From NCBI GenBank assembly GCA_938023035.1, contig CALIDI010000031.1, forward strand, positions 1 through 64,000: DNA of 64,000 nt, given 5' to 3'. A program made the translations under genes and the position numbers. The notes below the pieces were generated by a model, which saw nothing but the letters and a program-made list of their open reading frames with translations, was not told the origin of the DNA and searched no databases. Positions 45,206 through 54,452 of this stretch are shown piece after piece (positions within the stretch are counted from its first letter, which is position 1; each line of letters begins with the position of its first letter). Origin of the DNA: an uncultured Leptolyngbyaceae cyanobacterium (GTDB lineage: Bacteria; Cyanobacteriota; Cyanobacteriia; Leptolyngbyales; Leptolyngbyaceae).

Positions 45206-45408
45206 ATTCATTCCATGGATAATGATGTTAACACAAGGATAGGATAAGAATACAAATGCTGGGCAAAAATCTTCTGGTTTAGTGAGATTATGCCATTCCT
45301 GCTGCCCAAACACTCCTGGGCGATCGCTCAGATCTCTGGATTAGCTGTGATAAAATTAGAAACTGCGGCTTTTCAAAACTATTCAGTTACTAGGAACATA
45401 ATCGACCC

Positions 45409-45678
45409 ATGGCTCTGCTGCAACAGCGCAAACAAGAACTAATTTCGGAATACCAGATTCACGAGACGGATACAGGATCTGCCGATTTGCAGGTAGCAAT
45501 GCTTTCTGAGCGAATTAATCGCCTCAGCTTACATCTGAGAAGCAATAAGAAAGATCATGCCTCTCGGATGGGCTTGATGAAAATGATCGGAACTCGCAAG
45601 CGCCTCCTTAGCTACATTCAAAAGCAAGATGAGAAGCGCTACCGAGCCTTAATTGCCAAATTAGGCATTCGCGGATAG
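45409..45678 (+). CDS. rpsO: 30S ribosomal protein S15
   Basis: An 89-residue primary 16S rRNA-binding protein. Seen: HETDTGSADLQVAMLSERINRLSLHLR, NKKDHASRMGLMKMIGTRKRLLSYI. Length is standard. It is followed after 12 bases by the PAM68-like gene, probably in one operon. Confidence 0.97.
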   Translation: MALLQQRKQELISEYQIHETDTGSADLQVAMLSERINRLSLHLRSNKKDHASRMGLMKMIGTRKRLLSYIQKQDEKRYRALIAKLGIRG

Positions 45679-45690
45679 GAACGTTGGGCT

Positions 45691-46212
45691 ATGTCCTCTA
45701 ACGCCAAGAACCCGTCTGGTAATGACGCACCTAAAGAGGTGACTTCGTCAGAACGCTTGCCCTTCGAGCCAGCTTCTACCAAGAAGAAAAGCGGTAAGAA
45801 GCCTGTTTCAACATCGGTTAAGACCGCCGTATCTGCTCCGTCCTCTCCAAGAGCTACTCCTAAAGGGGCTGTGCCGGAAGTGGTGAGCCGCCGCATGGTG
45901 CGTCGCATGGCAGCCTTTTCGGGTATTCCTAGCCTCTTTGGGATGTTGACCTTTGTGGTGAGCTACCTAATTGTTTCAAATCATCTCTTTAAGTTGCCGA
46001 ACACCGCTGTTTTGTTGGTGAGTTTAGGGTTTTTTGGTTTAGGAGTTTTGGGGTTGAGCTACGGGGTGTTTTCTGCCTCTTGGGAAGAGTCGCGCGAAGG
46101 CACTTGGCTAGGTTGGGGTGAATTTAAACTCAACATTGGGCGCACTATAACTTCTTGGCAAGAAGCCCGTCAGCAGGCCCGTGTTCCGATGTCTAACAGA
46201 AATGAGGAATAA
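45691..46212 (+). CDS. PAM68-family photosystem II assembly protein (DUF3464)
   Basis: A 173-residue protein. A basic, disordered N-terminus (about 1-65, Lys/Ser/Pro-rich) precedes the conserved VVSRRMVRRMAAFSGIPSLFGM motif and two membrane helices (FGMLTFVVSYLIVSNH and TAVLLVSLGFFGLGVLGLSYGVF), then the conserved SASWEESREGTWLGWGEF. PAM68/Sll0933 proteins assist early photosystem II assembly in the thylakoid membrane. Directly follows rpsO. Confidence 0.87.
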   Translation: MSSNAKNPSGNDAPKEVTSSERLPFEPASTKKKSGKKPVSTSVKTAVSAPSSPRATPKGAVPEVVSRRMVRRMAAFSGIPSLFGMLTFVVSYLIVSNHLFKLPNTAVLLVSLGFFGLGVLGLSYGVFSASWEESREGTWLGWGEFKLNIGRTITSWQEARQQARVPMSNRNEE

Positions 46213-46213
46213 T

Positions 46214-46260
46214 TGAAGGAGTTGCTTTCAGCGTGACTTGTACTAATTCCTTCAGTTTTT
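46214..46260 (+). terminator. Terminator of the rpsO-PAM68 operon
   Basis: TGAAGGA (46214-46220) pairs with TCCTTCA (46248-46254) and is followed by GTTTTTC. It starts two bases after the stop codon. The loop of 27 bases is long. Confidence 0.5.
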
Positions 46261-46494
46261 CAGTTCAGGGCGATTTGGCTAATTTTTAGTTCCTCTTTCT
46301 AAGGCATTTGGTTTGGCTTGGTAGAGGGTTTCAATTCTTTAAAAAGTTGGCTTGATGTGATTTCTTGTGATGACTAATGGTTGTGGCCTGGTGTTTTTCT
46401 TGGAATTAATGCCCTATCTGTCATGGATCACCTTAATAAAACCGCCTAACCCAGTAACCGATTAAACTCACTCTAAGCGACAGGAACAGATGAC

Positions 46495-47556
46495 ATGATT
46501 GTTGTGATGAAGGTCGGCTCCCCGGAGCCAGAAATTGCACGGATTTGTGAAGACTTGGCGGGCTGGGGGCTAAACCCAGAGAAAATTGTTGGAAAGCATA
46601 AAGTTGTCATAGGGTTAGTAGGTGAAACAGCGGCCCTTGATCCCCTCCAGATTCAGGAAATTAGCCCCTGGATAGAGGAGGTGCTGCGGGTTGAAAAACC
46701 TTATAAGCGGGCCAGTCGTGAGTATCGTCACGGTGAGCCGAGTGATGTTGTGGTGCAAACCCCCAATGGCCCTGTTCACTTCGGTGAACAGCAGCCAATT
46801 TCAGTGGTGGCAGGGCCATGCTCGGTTGAGAACGAGTCGATGATTATCGAGACGGCAAAACGGGTTAAGGCCGCAGGTGCGCAGTTTCTCCGGGGTGGAG
46901 CCTTCAAACCCCGGACTTCGCCCTATGCCTTTCAAGGTCATGGGGAAAGTGCGCTGGCTCTGCTCCAGGCAGCTAAGGATGCAACTGGTTTGGGCATTAT
47001 TACAGAACTGATGGATGCAGCGGATTTGGATGCTCTAGCTGAGGTGGCTGATGTGATCCAAATTGGGGCGCGGAATATGCAAAATTTCTCTTTGCTGAAG
47101 CGGGTTGGCGCTCAGGGTAAGCCAATTTTGCTGAAGCGGGGAATGGCTGCAACGATTGAAGATTGGTTGATGGCAGCAGAGTATATCCTGGCAGCAGGTA
47201 ACCCAAACGTGATTCTCTGTGAACGAGGGATTCGTACGTTTGACAGTAAATACACTCGCAATACGCTGGATTTATCTTGTATTCCAGTGTTGCGAGCGTT
47301 GACTCATCTTCCAATCATGATCGATCCTAGCCATGGTACAGGCCGCTGGGAGTATGTTCCGGCAATGGCACGAGCGGCGATCGCAGCAGGTGCTGATTCC
47401 CTTATGATTGAAGTGCATCCTAACCCAGCCAAAGCGCTTTCTGATGGGCCTCAGTCACTGACGCCAGAGCGTTTCGATCTGTTGATGCAGGAGCTCGCTG
47501 TGTTTGGCCAGGCGACAGGCCGTTGGTTACCCCAAGTTGAGATGGCAGTGGTTTAA
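46495..47556 (+). CDS. aroF: 3-deoxy-7-phosphoheptulonate synthase (DAHP synthase), type I-beta
   Basis: A 353-residue enzyme that condenses PEP and erythrose-4-phosphate at the entry of aromatic amino acid synthesis. An N-terminal ferredoxin-like regulatory domain (about 1-70) precedes a KDSA-type barrel (VVAGPCSVENESMI, FLRGGAFKPRTSPYAFQG, LMIDPSHGTGR, MIEVHPNPAKALSDGPQSL). The N-terminal domain is the allosteric feedback site in the Thermotoga-like subfamily. It stands alone. Confidence 0.95.
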   Translation: MIVVMKVGSPEPEIARICEDLAGWGLNPEKIVGKHKVVIGLVGETAALDPLQIQEISPWIEEVLRVEKPYKRASREYRHGEPSDVVVQTPNGPVHFGEQQPISVVAGPCSVENESMIIETAKRVKAAGAQFLRGGAFKPRTSPYAFQGHGESALALLQAAKDATGLGIITELMDAADLDALAEVADVIQIGARNMQNFSLLKRVGAQGKPILLKRGMAATIEDWLMAAEYILAAGNPNVILCERGIRTFDSKYTRNTLDLSCIPVLRALTHLPIMIDPSHGTGRWEYVPAMARAAIAAGADSLMIEVHPNPAKALSDGPQSLTPERFDLLMQELAVFGQATGRWLPQVEMAVV

Positions 47557-47582
47557 ATTTGTTCTGTAGTGGGAGCATCGAT

Positions 47583-47624
47583 AAATGGAAAGGTGCCTAT
47601 GTTGATGGTGTTGCCTTTCCATTT
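47583..47624 (+). promoter_or_regulatory. 11-bp perfect hairpin enclosing RBS and start codon of a small ORF
   Basis: AAATGGAAAGG (47583-47593) pairs perfectly with CCTTTCCATTT (47614-47624) across a 20-base loop. The left arm contains GGAAAGG, the best ribosome binding site of the small ORF, and its ATG (47599) lies in the loop. It could act as the aroF terminator or as a translational switch. Confidence 0.5.
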
Positions 47625-47742
47625 GCACTTGTTCTGCTCTATTGCATTGGTTGTGGGACTGACGGTCGCATTATTGTGGCTTGTCAATTACTTTGATTTC
47701 TTCCTAGCAAAATTGGCTGAGTTACTTGCTTATGTCCGTTAA
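47599..47742 (+). CDS. Candidate small single-helix membrane protein
   Basis: A 47-codon frame with ATG at 47599 and AAAGG 6 bases upstream. The product is largely hydrophobic: LFCSIALVVGLTVALLWLV forms one membrane helix, followed by an amphipathic tail (FFLAKLAELLAYVR). I do not match it to known small photosystem, b6f or NDH subunits. It lies between aroF and the LOG gene in a gap that is otherwise empty. The hairpin over its start is either regulatory or coincidental. Confidence 0.4.
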   Translation: MLMVLPFHLHLFCSIALVVGLTVALLWLVNYFDFFLAKLAELLAYVR

Positions 47743-47783
47743 ATTCTGTAAAAGTGAAGCGAGGTTCACTAACGCGATATAAC

Positions 47784-48365
47784 ATGAAGCGCATTTCCGT
47801 CTTTTGTGGCTCTAATCTGGGAGCACGTACTACCTACGTCACAGCGGCTCACGAATTAGGTGAACTCCTAGCCCGCCGGGGAATCGGTATTGTCTATGGT
47901 GGCGGCAATATTGGTCTCATGGGGATTTTAGCCGATGCTGCTTTAGAGTCGGGGGGAGAGGTGATTGGAGTCGTTCCAGAATCTCTTGTGGATAAAGAGT
48001 TGGCTCATCGAGGTTTGACTGAGTTACATATTGTGCCATCGCTCCATGATCGCCGAGCCAAGATGATGGAGCTAGGCGATGGCTTTATTGCTCTGCCAGG
48101 GGGTTATAGCACGATTAACGAGTTTTGTGATGTGTTGACATGGGCGCAGTATGGGTTTCATCAAAAGCCTTGTGGTTTGCTGAATTTAGACGGCTACTTT
48201 TACCACATGCTGGCCATGTTTGATCATGCAGTTGGTGAGCGGTTTATGCGTCCCCATCTTCGTTCTCTAATCCTCGAAGATTGGAATCCCAATGACCTTT
48301 TGGAGAAATTGCTGGCCTACGAGCCAGTGCCTCTTTCTCCCTTAGCAGAAGCAATTAGACGCTAA
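47784..48365 (+). CDS. LOG-family protein (TIGR00730), nucleoside 5'-monophosphate phosphoribohydrolase-like
   Basis: A 193-residue Rossmann-fold enzyme. Seen: CVFCGSN-type ISVFCGSNLGA, VYGGGNIGLMGILADAAL, GVVPESL, and the signature LPGGYSTINEFCDVLTWAQYGFH (PGGxGTxxE with Ser in place of Gly). In plants LOG releases active cytokinins; bacterial members hydrolyse AMP-like nucleotides. ATG at 47784 is preferred over the open frame from 47754. Confidence 0.88.
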   Translation: MKRISVFCGSNLGARTTYVTAAHELGELLARRGIGIVYGGGNIGLMGILADAALESGGEVIGVVPESLVDKELAHRGLTELHIVPSLHDRRAKMMELGDGFIALPGGYSTINEFCDVLTWAQYGFHQKPCGLLNLDGYFYHMLAMFDHAVGERFMRPHLRSLILEDWNPNDLLEKLLAYEPVPLSPLAEAIRR

Positions 48366-48860
48366 ACCGGTTTTTCTTGGGTACCCCTAAAAACTTGGGC
48401 ACCCCTAAAAAGGGGTGTGCCGAACAAAAGAGTCTTTTTGTTTTAACTTAGAGAGCATTTGATAAAGTGTCCAGCAGTTAGAACTGCGACGGCATGAGTC
48501 AAGCCTATCTATGGAAACTTAAACCAATAGCAACCTACCTTCGCCAGCGAAGGTAGGTTTGGTCTATATAGCCGCGACTTTAGGAGATTTTCAATAGAGG
48601 CTATACCAAAATGACCGCAAAGCAGGGTGTGCGTGCCCATCACCAAATGTTGAAGCAGGCCAGCAGAGAACTTTACCTACATCTATTTATAACTATTGAA
48701 TGACTTAAATGATTTAACTGTTGGATGATTACTTTCGTGGCAATCGCTTTATTGCCCCTTTTACTCTTTTGGGTGTTGTTGGTTTTGGGTATGAAGCGAA
48801 TGTTGTATAAATTGAAACTTTACTTCAATTCGTCAGGCTACTCAGCACCACTTAATTTCT
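48366..48860. other. Intergenic region with multiple hairpins
   Basis: It contains CACCCCT/AGGGGTG (near 48402-48419), then AACAAAA/TTTTGTT followed by TT (48424-48444), probably ending the LOG gene, and a perfect hairpin at 48532-48559. A 68-codon hydrophobic frame from 48725 overlaps the ABC1 gene end and lacks a ribosome binding site. Confidence 0.5.
48532..48559. other. Perfect 13-bp palindromic hairpin
   Basis: AACCTACCTTCGC (48532-48544) and GCGAAGGTAGGTT (48547-48559) are exact complements separated by two bases. It has no T-run on the plus strand. It could be a bidirectional terminator, a binding site or a dispersed palindrome. Confidence 0.6.
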
Positions 48861-50900
48861 CTAGCGAGAAGATGGCAAGGCTTTGGGATATTCAGCCCGA
48901 GGAAACTGAGCGGGTTCATCAGGTACTGTAGGCAACAAAAATTCTCGAATAAACCGGGCGATCGCTCGTTGAACGAGACCATTAGCAATTTGCTGCCCCA
49001 TTTGATGAGCTTCTGGCTTAAACAATAACCTGGGAATCAAGGGCAGAAGTCGCGTTGCATCAAATCCTGGGGTTTGTTGCAAGATTACCCAAATACGTTG
49101 GAATTGCTCTAGGCTTTGCTGATTTAGAGCCGCCGTAGGTTCCGGTCTTTGGATGGTCAACCCCAACCATTCCGACAGGGTATAACTAATGCCATTCAAC
49201 GCATGGTTACCGAGGGTATCCACACCCTTCACAATCTCATCAACCAGATGATTCCGGATAAATTCGCCCCGCTCTGAGAAAAGATAATCCAGCGATTGAT
49301 CGATAGCCTGACTCAAGTTGTAGTCCGAGTTATTACGAGCATTGCGGAGCAAATTTTCCAATCGATTCCAGCGGAAATTGCCATCCTTAAACAGCAAATC
49401 TCGCAGAGAAGAACGTAATTGAGGCACTGGATCGGTGAGAAGCCGTTTTGCCACGTAGGGGTAGGCTTTGCTCAAAACCTTGAAGTTGGGGTCAACATTG
49501 ATCGCAATGCCCTCCAGGGTGACCAGTGAGCGGATAATCAGAGCGTAGTAGGCTGGTACCCGAAACGGGTACTCATACATCAAAGCGGATAGCTTATCGG
49601 TGATGCTCTTCATATTAATTTCGGCAACTGATGCCCCCAGAGCATCCTCAAACACCTCAGCAAAGGCTGGAATAATAGGAGTGAGATCCGTATCAGGGGT
49701 CAGAAACTCAAGCTTGACATAGTCTTGGGCTAACCCTTCAAAGTCGCGGTTAACTAGGTGCACAATCGCCTCAATCAAGCCGTAGCGCTGCTCAGGCTTG
49801 ACCTCGCTCATCATGCCAAAATCAAGATAGGCGAGTTTACCCTCTGGGGTTGCCAGCAGGTTACCAGGATGGGGGTCAGCATGAAAAAAGCCATGCTCTA
49901 ACAATTGCCGCAGCGAGCATTGCACCCCAATTTCAATGAGGTAGGTAGCTTCTACTCCTTGAGCACGAACGGCCTCTGGTTTTGTCAGTTTTGTGCCGTT
50001 GATCCACTCCATTGTTAGCACTCGCCGCCCAGTATATTCCCAATAGATACGAGGAACGTAAATGTCGGGTAGATGGCCATAAAGCTGGGCAAAGCGCTCC
50101 GCATTGCGTCCCTCTTGGGAGTAATCCATTTCTTCAAAGATACGGCTGGCAAACTCATCAATAATGCCTACCAGGTCGCTCCGAATGCGGGAGATGTAAC
50201 GCATGGCTAAGGCCGCTAGGTTACGCAAGATGTAGGTATCAAGGGCGATACTTTCGGCCAATCCTGGGCGCTGCACTTTAACAGCAACCTCTTCACCAGT
50301 CTTTAAGCGGCCCTTGTATACCTGACCCAGGGATGCGGCGGCGATCGGGTGTTCGGTTAGCTCGGCATAGATATCGTCGGGGTGGCTACCTAGTTCTTCT
50401 TGGATAAACCGAAAAGCGGTTTCGTTATCAAAGGGGGGCAATTGATCTTGAAGCTTTGTCAATTCTTCCAGGTAAATTGGAGGCACTAGATCGGGCCGGG
50501 TGGAAAGAGCCTGTCCCACTTTAATAAAAGCTGGCCCTAACTTGGTTAGGATCTCCCGCAGGCGGGTTGCTTGTCGGCGCTGGAAAGCCTTGTCCTGGGA
50601 GCGGTTTCGATTTCGCCAGAGGGCAAGGGCAAAACTAAAGAGCGGTAAAAAGATCTGAAGAGTTCTTCCCCATACCTGGAAGGAACGGCGACGGTAGCGC
50701 TCAGCGATCGCTTCCGGGTTGTAGCGCAGGTTATCGTCAGGAGCCGCTGGCGCATAGCGCAGATGCTCCTCCACGGCTGGCGGAATCTCTGACTCAATGA
50801 CTACGGGCACTGGTTTCTCATGGGTAACGACCAGTGGCGAATGTGCCCTATCTTGAGGATCGGAGTGGGTTGACGAGGAAATCCTATTGGGAAGATTCAT
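48861..50900 (-). CDS. ABC1/AarF (UbiB/ADCK) family atypical kinase
   Basis: A 679-residue atypical kinase. Seen: the KxGQ motif in IKVGQALSTRPDLVPP (about 125), the Ala-rich nucleotide loop AAASLGQVYKG, AVKVQRPG with the ATP Lys, ILTMEW-like hinge (LTMEWINGTKL), and HADPHPGNLL plus DFGMM. The N-terminal 90 residues are polar. Family members regulate prenyl-quinone metabolism in thylakoid membranes and mitochondria. The C-terminal 200 residues are helical with hydrophobic stretches. No other gene is in the operon. Confidence 0.93.
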   Translation of the reverse strand: MNLPNRISSSTHSDPQDRAHSPLVVTHEKPVPVVIESEIPPAVEEHLRYAPAAPDDNLRYNPEAIAERYRRRSFQVWGRTLQIFLPLFSFALALWRNRNRSQDKAFQRRQATRLREILTKLGPAFIKVGQALSTRPDLVPPIYLEELTKLQDQLPPFDNETAFRFIQEELGSHPDDIYAELTEHPIAAASLGQVYKGRLKTGEEVAVKVQRPGLAESIALDTYILRNLAALAMRYISRIRSDLVGIIDEFASRIFEEMDYSQEGRNAERFAQLYGHLPDIYVPRIYWEYTGRRVLTMEWINGTKLTKPEAVRAQGVEATYLIEIGVQCSLRQLLEHGFFHADPHPGNLLATPEGKLAYLDFGMMSEVKPEQRYGLIEAIVHLVNRDFEGLAQDYVKLEFLTPDTDLTPIIPAFAEVFEDALGASVAEINMKSITDKLSALMYEYPFRVPAYYALIIRSLVTLEGIAINVDPNFKVLSKAYPYVAKRLLTDPVPQLRSSLRDLLFKDGNFRWNRLENLLRNARNNSDYNLSQAIDQSLDYLFSERGEFIRNHLVDEIVKGVDTLGNHALNGISYTLSEWLGLTIQRPEPTAALNQQSLEQFQRIWVILQQTPGFDATRLLPLIPRLLFKPEAHQMGQQIANGLVQRAIARFIREFLLPTVPDEPAQFPRAEYPKALPSSR

Positions 50901-51381
50901 GTTTAGAGGTCAAGCAACTGTTAACAATTGTAACAACCAGTGCTCCCATGAACCAGCATTTCCCCTCTCTGGTTTGAATCCAGGGTTGGAACCGATAGGA
51001 TAGGTGACTGTGATCCTTACCCGACAGGGGTAGAGCCTCGCTTAAAGAGGTTGGATGCGCCAATTCTGGCCAGTCTTGCTCTCAATCAGGAAACGGGTTA
51101 GCTGCTTCAAGAGGGGGAAAGTCTTGTGTTACGTTTTCAGCCTAGCCGGATTTAGAGCGCATGATACTACCGCATTTTCCCCCTGATTAAGGTAGGTTCT
51201 CCGTCAGTAGTGCCACTATTTTTAGCAAAAGCCGCATTTTTCCGGATATGTTATGTATAGCTTTGTTGATTTCCTGACAAAAAATTGTTCAGACAGTGTG
51301 AGCATCTGACATAAGTCACAATATTTGCCGCTAGACGATTGATAAGATCAAAGAGCTTAATTCATTGGGAGAAAGCATTCT
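50901..51381. other. Divergent intergenic region
   Basis: About 480 bases between the ABC1 kinase and the nucleotidyltransferase genes. A GGGAGAA ribosome binding site precedes 51382. TGTGA and TCACA are present near 51296-51320 but spaced 14 bases apart, too far for a cAMP-receptor site. No gene seen. Confidence 0.45.
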
Positions 51382-52542
51382 ATGAAAGCCATGATTTTGG
51401 CAGCAGGAAAGGGAACTCGTGTGCGCCCGATTACTTACACTATCCCGAAGCCGATGATTCCCATCCTGCAAAAGCCTGTGATGGAGTTCTTGCTGGAGTT
51501 GCTGCGCCAGCATGGCTTCAGCGAAATCATGGTGAATGTCAGCCATTTGGCCAATGAAATTGAAAGCTATTTTCGGGATGGGCAACGGTTTGGGGTGCAG
51601 ATTGCCTATTCCTTTGAAGGGCAGATTATTGATGGGGAGCTAGTCGGGAAGGCGCTTGGCTCTGCGGGGGGGATGAAGCGCATTCAGGATTTTTCACCCT
51701 TTTTTGACTCGACCTTTGTGGTGCTTTGTGGTGATGCCCTGATCGATCTGGATCTAACTGCAGCGGTAAAATTCCACAAAGAGAAAGGCGCGATCGCCAC
51801 AATTATCACCAAAACGGTTCCCCAGCAAGAGGTTTCTAGCTATGGGGTGGTGGTAACCGATGAAGAGGGGCGCGTCCAGGCGTTTCAGGAGAAGCCCAAG
51901 GTTGAGGAAGCTCTGAGCAACTGTATCAACACCGGGATTTACATTTTTGAACCCGAGGTGTTGGACTATATCCCTTCTAATCAGGAGTATGACATTGGTA
52001 GTCAACTCTTCCCTAAATTGGTCGAGATGGGCGCTCCTTTCTATGCCGTTACCATGGATTTTGAATGGGTTGATATTGGTAAAGTCCCTGACTACTGGCA
52101 TGCCATTCGGGCCGTGCTTCAGGGAGAGGTCAAAAATGTGCAGATCCCAGGGAAGATGGTCGCACCTGGCATTTACACGGGGTTAAATGTGTCGGTGAAC
52201 TGGGACAAGGTAGACATTCAAGGGCCAGTCTACATTGGTGGGATGACCCACATTGAGGATGGCGCTAAAATCATTGGCCCTACAATGATTGGGCCAAACT
52301 GTTGGATTTGTAGTGGTGCTGTGGTAGATAACAGCGTCATTTTTGACTATTCGCGGTTGGGGCCTGGTGTGCGGCTGGTGGATAAGTTAGTGTACGGGCG
52401 TTATTGTGTGGATAAAACAGGGTCCACGATTGATGTACAAGCCGCATCCCTGGATTGGCTGATTACCGATGCCCGGCAAGAAATTCCTTCCCATCCACCC
52501 GCTGAACGCCAAGCGATCGCAGAACTGCTGAAAAACGCTTGA
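51382..52542 (+). CDS. NDP-sugar pyrophosphorylase with left-handed beta-helix
   Basis: A 386-residue nucleotidyltransferase. Seen: the signature AGKGTRVRPITYTIPKPMIPI, the metal-binding LCGDALIDLDL, and FQEKPKVEEALSNCINTGIYIFEP. The C-terminal beta-helix repeats are visible (VNWDKVDIQGPVYIGG; IEDGAKIIGPTMIGPNCWICSGAVVDNSVI). It resembles the mannose-1-phosphate guanylyltransferase / GlmU-like group rather than RmlA; the nucleotide and sugar cannot be set from the sequence. It is about 24 kb from the rfb cluster. Confidence 0.88.
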   Translation: MKAMILAAGKGTRVRPITYTIPKPMIPILQKPVMEFLLELLRQHGFSEIMVNVSHLANEIESYFRDGQRFGVQIAYSFEGQIIDGELVGKALGSAGGMKRIQDFSPFFDSTFVVLCGDALIDLDLTAAVKFHKEKGAIATIITKTVPQQEVSSYGVVVTDEEGRVQAFQEKPKVEEALSNCINTGIYIFEPEVLDYIPSNQEYDIGSQLFPKLVEMGAPFYAVTMDFEWVDIGKVPDYWHAIRAVLQGEVKNVQIPGKMVAPGIYTGLNVSVNWDKVDIQGPVYIGGMTHIEDGAKIIGPTMIGPNCWICSGAVVDNSVIFDYSRLGPGVRLVDKLVYGRYCVDKTGSTIDVQAASLDWLITDARQEIPSHPPAERQAIAELLKNA

Positions 52543-52694
52543 GCCGGAGGGTTACTTAGGAACGTAGGGAAAATGCTACCTCAATCGACCAACGCGCGTT
52601 AGGACGCAAAGCAAGGAGTCGGCGTACTCTAACACGCTAACGTTAGTGCTAACTACAGGCTAGGGTGCTAACAACAGTTCCGGCCAAAGCACCC

Positions 52695-53162
52695 TTAGCG
52701 GTTTTTGAGTGCTCGTTGCATATTGCGCTGATCTTCGCGTCTCTTAATGTCTTCTCGCTTGTCATGGAGTTTCTTGCCTCGGGCTAGACCAATCACAACC
52801 TTAACCCAGCTACGTTTGAGGTACATTTTGAGTGGAACTAGCGTCAGACCCTGCTGCTGAACTTGCCCCGTCAGCTTGCGAATTTCGTCCTTATGCAACA
52901 GCAGCCGTCGAGTGCGGCGAGGGTCGTGATTAAACGACTGTCTGGTGGTTTCGTGGGCAGAAATTTGCACATTGAGGAGTAGCGCTTCTCCATTGCGAAT
53001 TAAGGCAAACCCATCTCTCAGGTTAACCTTACCCGCCCGCACCGACTTAACCTCTGTACCCATCAGCTCAATGCCGGCCTCATAGGTTTCTAAAATCTCG
53101 TACTGAAAGCGGGCTTGGCGATTGTCGCTAATCACTTTATAGCTGTCGTTATTGTCTCCCAT
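52695..53162 (-). CDS. smpB: SsrA-binding protein SmpB
   Basis: A 155-residue partner of tmRNA in ribosome rescue. Seen: [40 protein letters not shown], and the C-terminal basic tail [23 protein letters not shown] that enters the mRNA channel. ATG at 53162 is the conserved start; the frame is open to 53294. The tmRNA gene itself is not recognised in this window. Confidence 0.96.
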   Translation of the reverse strand: MGDNNDSYKVISDNRQARFQYEILETYEAGIELMGTEVKSVRAGKVNLRDGFALIRNGEALLLNVQISAHETTRQSFNHDPRRTRRLLLHKDEIRKLTGQVQQQGLTLVPLKMYLKRSWVKVVIGLARGKKLHDKREDIKRREDQRNMQRALKNR

Positions 53163-53447
53163 AATGCTTGCCAACCAAATCAATTCGAGGAACGTGTAAG
53201 AGCCTGCAGCCCAGAACGAGGCTGCTTTTCCAAGAGTCACGCATTCCCCAAAAACACTGACATTCAGGTGCTTGACTCTAGGGTTAGACGGCAAACGTGA
53301 TTGCGATCAAAGTCTCCTGAAGAATTGGAAGCTTGCTGTATTCCAAACCGAGCTAAGAGTTAAAGCCACTCATCAAGGATTATGGCTTTTGTAAAGCTGC
53401 CATGCTGCCCCTTCACCCAAGATAGCCGTGACCAAAATTAATGTTAA

Positions 53448-53528
53448 TGCGGATGGCGAGACTCGAACTCGCAAGGCAAAGCCACACGCCCCTCAAACGT
53501 GCGCGTATACCAATTCCGCCACATCCGC
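53448..53528 (-). tRNA. tRNA-Leu (GAG)
   Basis: An 81-base class II tRNA on the minus strand. The acceptor GCGGATG pairs with CATCCGC, the D loop is GGCGGAATTGGTATACGC, the anticodon loop TTTGAGG contains GAG, a long variable arm follows, and the T arm is GCGAGTTCGAGTCTCGC. CCA is not encoded. Confidence 0.95.
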
Positions 53529-54040
53529 GTGGAAATCGCCGACTGACTCAGAGGGATGATTGTGAATCAGTTTTACTACAATAGCAAAAGAAGCTAAAGG
53601 TTGGTGATTCTGTTGAGAAAATCTGAGAAAAATCCCTAGTAGATTAAAGCATTAGTCTGGTTACTCTTACCCCAGTGCTTCTCCCAAAGTGGGAGAGGCA
53701 CTTTGAGCCTTATCCCCTGCTCTTTTGATGGGAACTGGGACTGGGCGATGAGGGTGACTTGGGCGAGTCCAGAAATTTCTGCCATCTAGTACTAAAAGTG
53801 CCAAACGATAGAGGCGCAAGCAGGAAAACGCAACGAAAAGAGAGGATGGTAGCGTTTATGATTGCATATGCTTAGGCTAATCTTTTCTCTCTATTAAGGC
53901 GTTCTTCACAAAGACAAAATGAATGCTAATAATTGGATTAAATCTCAGGCCACGGGGCAATTTTGCCTGTAGTAATAGTTAAATCGGTCGTTATACTGGT
54001 TCGTTTTGCTTGACCAATCCCTTATTCTGCCGCTTTACCT
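53529..54040. other. Intergenic region with one strong hairpin
   Basis: About 510 bases. AGTGCTTCTCCCA (53674-53686) pairs with TGGGAGAGGCACT (53690-53702) with one G-U, 3-base loop. Its position does not mark the end of any identified gene; a short RNA ending there is possible. No protein gene seen. Confidence 0.45.
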
Positions 54041-54448
54041 GTGCCAACTCTTAAAGCCCAAAAAATCGAACTGAATCAGGAATACCCCTGTCCCTGCTGT
54101 CGTCGTGGTCAGCTGACTCCGATCACTTTGACGGAGGCTTTTGGGTGTAAGAAATGCCACCAAATTTTTGTGATCGAGCAGAGTGGTTTTGTTTTAGAGA
54201 AGCTTTCAACGACCTACCCCTACAAGAAGGCGTGGCGTTGGACCGGGCGACACTGGGTGCCGATTACTCCGGGGTTGAGTGATAATTACCTGCCAGTTTT
54301 AATGGGGGTGATGTTGGTATTGATGGGAATCTGGATTCCCCTTGCTCTCAAGGCTCCTCAAGCATCCAGTGCTACCCTTTGGATCATTATGGCGTTGCTG
54401 TTAGCTATCTTGCCTGCGTTAATGGTTTTGATGGCTTATCGACGTTAG
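54041..54448 (+). CDS. Small zinc-ribbon membrane protein, hypothetical
   Basis: A 135-residue protein with a GTG start. An N-terminal zinc ribbon (CPCC at about 17-20 and CKKC at about 36-39) is followed by a soluble segment (KKAWRWTGRHWVPI) and two C-terminal membrane helices (VLMGVMLVLMGIWIPLAL and TLWIIMALLLAILPALMVLMAY). Function unknown. It lies 4 bases upstream of proA, so the two are co-transcribed. Confidence 0.72.
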   Translation: MPTLKAQKIELNQEYPCPCCRRGQLTPITLTEAFGCKKCHQIFVIEQSGFVLEKLSTTYPYKKAWRWTGRHWVPITPGLSDNYLPVLMGVMLVLMGIWIPLALKAPQASSATLWIIMALLLAILPALMVLMAYRR

Positions 54449-54452
54449 CAGA

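Noticed and set aside
48725-48931. 68-codon hydrophobic frame overlapping the 3' end of the ABC1 kinase gene
   Set aside because: It lacks a ribosome binding site and overlaps a conserved gene on the opposite strand by about 70 bases; only the first 25 residues look like a membrane helix.
51296-51320. TGTGA...TCACA pair resembling a cAMP-receptor protein site
   Set aside because: The half sites are separated by 14 bases instead of 6.
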